From positions 310,001 through 374,000 of the forward strand of contig NZ_CP024969.1 of NCBI RefSeq assembly GCF_002804025.1: DNA of 64,000 nt, written 5' to 3'. The position numbers and the translations under genes were made by a program. Numbering within the stretch: the stretch's first letter is position 1; every line of letters starts with the position of its first letter. The stretch comes from Mesoplasma tabanidae. Its GTDB lineage: Bacteria > Bacillota_I > Bacilli_A > Mycoplasmatales > Mycoplasmataceae. The notes beneath the pieces are model-generated. The model made no database searches, was not told the origin of the DNA, and saw only the letters and a list, made by a program, of their open reading frames with translations. Of this stretch, positions 61,747-64,000 are shown piece after piece.

Positions 61747-63935
61747 TGGAAAGTATTTACAAAGAAAATTTTATAAAAAAATATATAAATAAAATAGGTG
61801 ATGAATCTGTTAATAACATACTAGAGTCTGCCGAAAAAATTTTAGATATGGTTAACAATAGCAACAAAAGAAAAGGTCTATTAATTGGTAAAGTTCAATC
61901 TGGTAAAACTTCAAACTTTTTAGGAATAATGTCATTAGCTTTAAGTCAAGACTATAAATATATATTTTTAATTGGTGGTAAAGATGAACAATTGAGAAAT
62001 CAAAATACTGATAGAATAAAAGAATTATTTGGAAATCTAAAAAGTGAAAGAGGATTAAAAACAAAACTTGTCAATATTTATAATAGTTCATCATTAAACG
62101 AAGAAAATGAATTAAATGAAATAAAAATAAAAATGAATTCAAATAAACCTCTTATTTTTTCAGTTCTAAAAGAAACAAAAAATTTAGAAAATTTTTCTAA
62201 ATTTATAAGAGATGAAATTCCATGTGATGAAAAAATATTAGTAATTGATGATGAAGGTGATCAAGGTAGTTTGGATAATAATAAAACTAAAAAAAATAAT
62301 TCTAAAAAAACTAGATGAAACAATATAATTAGTCAAACTTTAAAATCTAGATCAAATATTCTATTTTTAACTGTTACTGGTACACCATATGCTAATATGC
62401 TAATTCCTGCTGATGAAGATTTATCTCCAGATTTTTTTCAATCAACAAAAACTGGAAAAGGATATATGGGATTGGATTTTTTTCATAATAGTGAAGATGT
62501 AAATAATGTCTTAGAAATAATATCTGAGACTGAAAAAGATGTTTTTAAAATAGACTCTGAAGATACATTAGGTGATATATATAATACAAAATTAGCTGAA
62601 GCTATTTCATATTATATAAATGCATCGATTAAATTAATAAATGATGATTCTGAAAATTTTCAAAAAACTGAAATGCTTGTTCATGCGGAAAGAAAGAAAA
62701 GTGATCATCAACATATATTAAATTTAATAAATAAATTAAAAAATGATGTTCTAAATGAGTCATCTGAGGATTTTAATTCTTATTCATACACTTATTTTTT
62801 AGATTTTATTAACAAAGGATATAAAAAAATTTATGGAACAGAGTACTTATGAGAAAGCGACAAAGGAGAATATACAGAAATATTTAAAGAAGCATTGCAA
62901 GAACTAAGCATAATAGCTAATAATAGTTCAGATTATGGTAAAAATCTTGAAGAAATTAAGAATAATAATTCATGCTTATCTATAATTGTTGGGGCAGATC
63001 TTTTAGAACGAGGAATAACAATTGAAAATTTATTGACTGTATATTTTTCTAGATTTGCTAAATCAACTAACAATGCAGACACTACTTTGCAAAGAGCAAG
63101 ATGATTTGGATACAGACAAAAAATAAAACATTTAATTAAAGTTTATCTGACAGAGGAAATAGCTGATGCATTTTTTGCTTTAAAATGTCTTGAAGACAAT
63201 TTATGAGAATGAATTGAAGAAGTTGAATTGAAAGAAAATGTTAATTTTAAAGAAGAATTAAATGATTTGAAAATAAATTTACCGTTTAATAATGATAAAA
63301 AACATAAAACAACGCTAATCCCAACAAGAAAAACTGTAGCATTTGTTCAAAAAGATAATATTTCAAGAAATTTAAGTCAAAAAAAATATATAGATAGAGA
63401 AATTAGTTCATTTGAATATAGTTATATTGATAAAATAAATGATGAAGGTTCATTAGAAATTTATGGAACAGAAAATAAAATGACATTGTGATATAAAAAT
63501 TGAGAAGATTTTAAAAAGGAAAATATTTATATTTATCTATTAAAAAACTTAGATATTTCAGAAAAAGATTTACAAAGATTTGAAAACTTTGAAAATTTAT
63601 CTGTAAAAATAGTTTTAATGAATAATTTTAAAGACAAAAATTACAGAACAGTTTATAGTGATGGAAAAATTCAATTAGAAGGAACTGGTTCTGATATAAG
63701 TTTAGAAAAAATAAAAGCTAATAAAAATTTATTTAAAACAAAATACCTAGGTGATAGAAACGTTAAGTTCTATCCTTCAAATAATGGTAAAATTGTAATT
63801 CAGATATATTGTTACAATTTTAAATTAAACAAATTTTTGAATAGTGAAGAAGAATTAAATAAAAAAAGTATAGGTTATTCAATATATGTGCCTTCTGAAG
63901 CTTCAACAGTTTTTTCTAGACAAAATACTAATTAA
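61746..63935 (+). CDS. Z1-domain P-loop ATPase
   Basis: The 729-residue protein has a P-loop near residues 48-55 (GKVQSGKT), a Walker B-like VIDDEGDQ near 168, TGTPYANM near 212 and the Z1 hallmark TLQRARWFGYRQ near 448. Z1 proteins are helicase-like ATPases found with MORC-type ATPases and DNA methylases. The C-terminal 270 residues have no clear motif; I do not see a PD-(D/E)xK site. The gene ends at a terminator, so no further operon gene follows. Trp is almost all UGA. Confidence 0.85.
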
Positions 63936-63956
63936 AAGCGCATTTTGTGCTTTTTT
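63934..63956 (+). terminator. Terminator of the Z1 operon
   Basis: AAAAGCGCA pairs with TGTGCTTTT (one G-T pair) over a three-base loop and continues into a T tract. The arm begins in the Z1 stop codon. Confidence 0.85.
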
Positions 63957-64000
63957 CTTTTATTAAAAGCAAAAAAACACTTATTAATTTATAATTAATA

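Noticed and set aside
1158-63935. Many apparently split genes (frameshifts or pseudogenes)
   Set aside because: The breaks are UGA codons at conserved Trp sites; with UGA read as Trp the frames are continuous and of normal family length.
1-64000. CRISPR array, prophage or rRNA genes
   Set aside because: No regularly spaced repeats, phage structural genes or rRNA-like sequence were seen on reading both strands.

Overview
The window is AT-rich mollicute chromosome that reads UGA as tryptophan. Almost every housekeeping gene carries in-frame UGA at conserved Trp positions (for example the YATWW motif of RpoD), so UGA-split frames are single genes. Gene content (fused SecDF, single-chain PolC, glycyl-tRNA synthetase, FMN-adenylyltransferase-only RibF) and an IS30 element that behaves like IS1630 of Mycoplasma fermentans point to the Entomoplasmataceae / Spiroplasma group (Mesoplasma or Entomoplasma is my best guess). 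The species cannot be fixed from sequence reading alone.

Layout. 0-10.5 kb is the Firmicute-type ybeY-era-recO / glyS / dnaG-rpoD-trmK-NIF3-cshB block. 10.5-19.7 kb holds a YitT-like membrane protein, secDF, apt, tag and the (p)ppGpp synthetase/hydrolase. 19.9-23.8 kb is a type III restriction-modification system (mod-res), with an intact IS30-family element inserted in its terminator (23.8-24.9 kb). 25.3-36.5 kb is housekeeping again: coaE, truB-ribF-rpsO, tRNA-Gly, cdsA-rseP-polC and a nitroreductase. 36.5-40.3 kb is scarred. It has a two-gene membrane/secreted cassette on the minus strand, a rearranged second copy of the polC 3' end plus nitroreductase, and a frameshifted AbiH abortive-infection gene. 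40.3-44.7 kb is rimP-nusA-rnpM-ylxQ-infB. 45.2-52.8 kb is a type I R-M locus (hsdR-hsdM) with two inverted hsdS genes flanking a tyrosine recombinase. 52.9-56.6 kb has a J-domain protein, unknown genes, rsmE, a probable small RNA and udk. 56.6-63.9 kb is a defence-like operon: HNH nuclease, C5-cytosine methyltransferase, second HNH nuclease, MORC/MutL-type GHKL ATPase and Z1-domain ATPase.

Two systems stand out. At 50.84-51.68 kb, a 25-bp inverted repeat containing the hsdS start codons bounds a segment that carries the recombinase plus a promoter and ribosome binding site. These currently face hsdS2, while hsdS1 has a terminator and no RBS. A second, 34-bp in-frame inverted repeat lies in the middle of both hsdS genes. 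Together they predict a switch that chooses which specificity subunit is expressed and also reshuffles target-recognition domains. At 56.6-63.9 kb, the five-gene methylase / double-HNH / MORC / Z1 operon overlaps the end of the housekeeping gene udk and has no promoter that I can see of its own. It resembles the MutL/MORC-linked R-M operons described by comparative genomics, but carries two HNH nucleases.

Other points of interest are RNA elements: a C-rich sRNA candidate upstream of udk, an S15-type leader in front of rpsO, and terminator-like hairpins inside the glyS and rimP-nusA leaders. There are also the IS30 target duplication and the traces of a microhomology deletion in the polC/nitroreductase duplicate.
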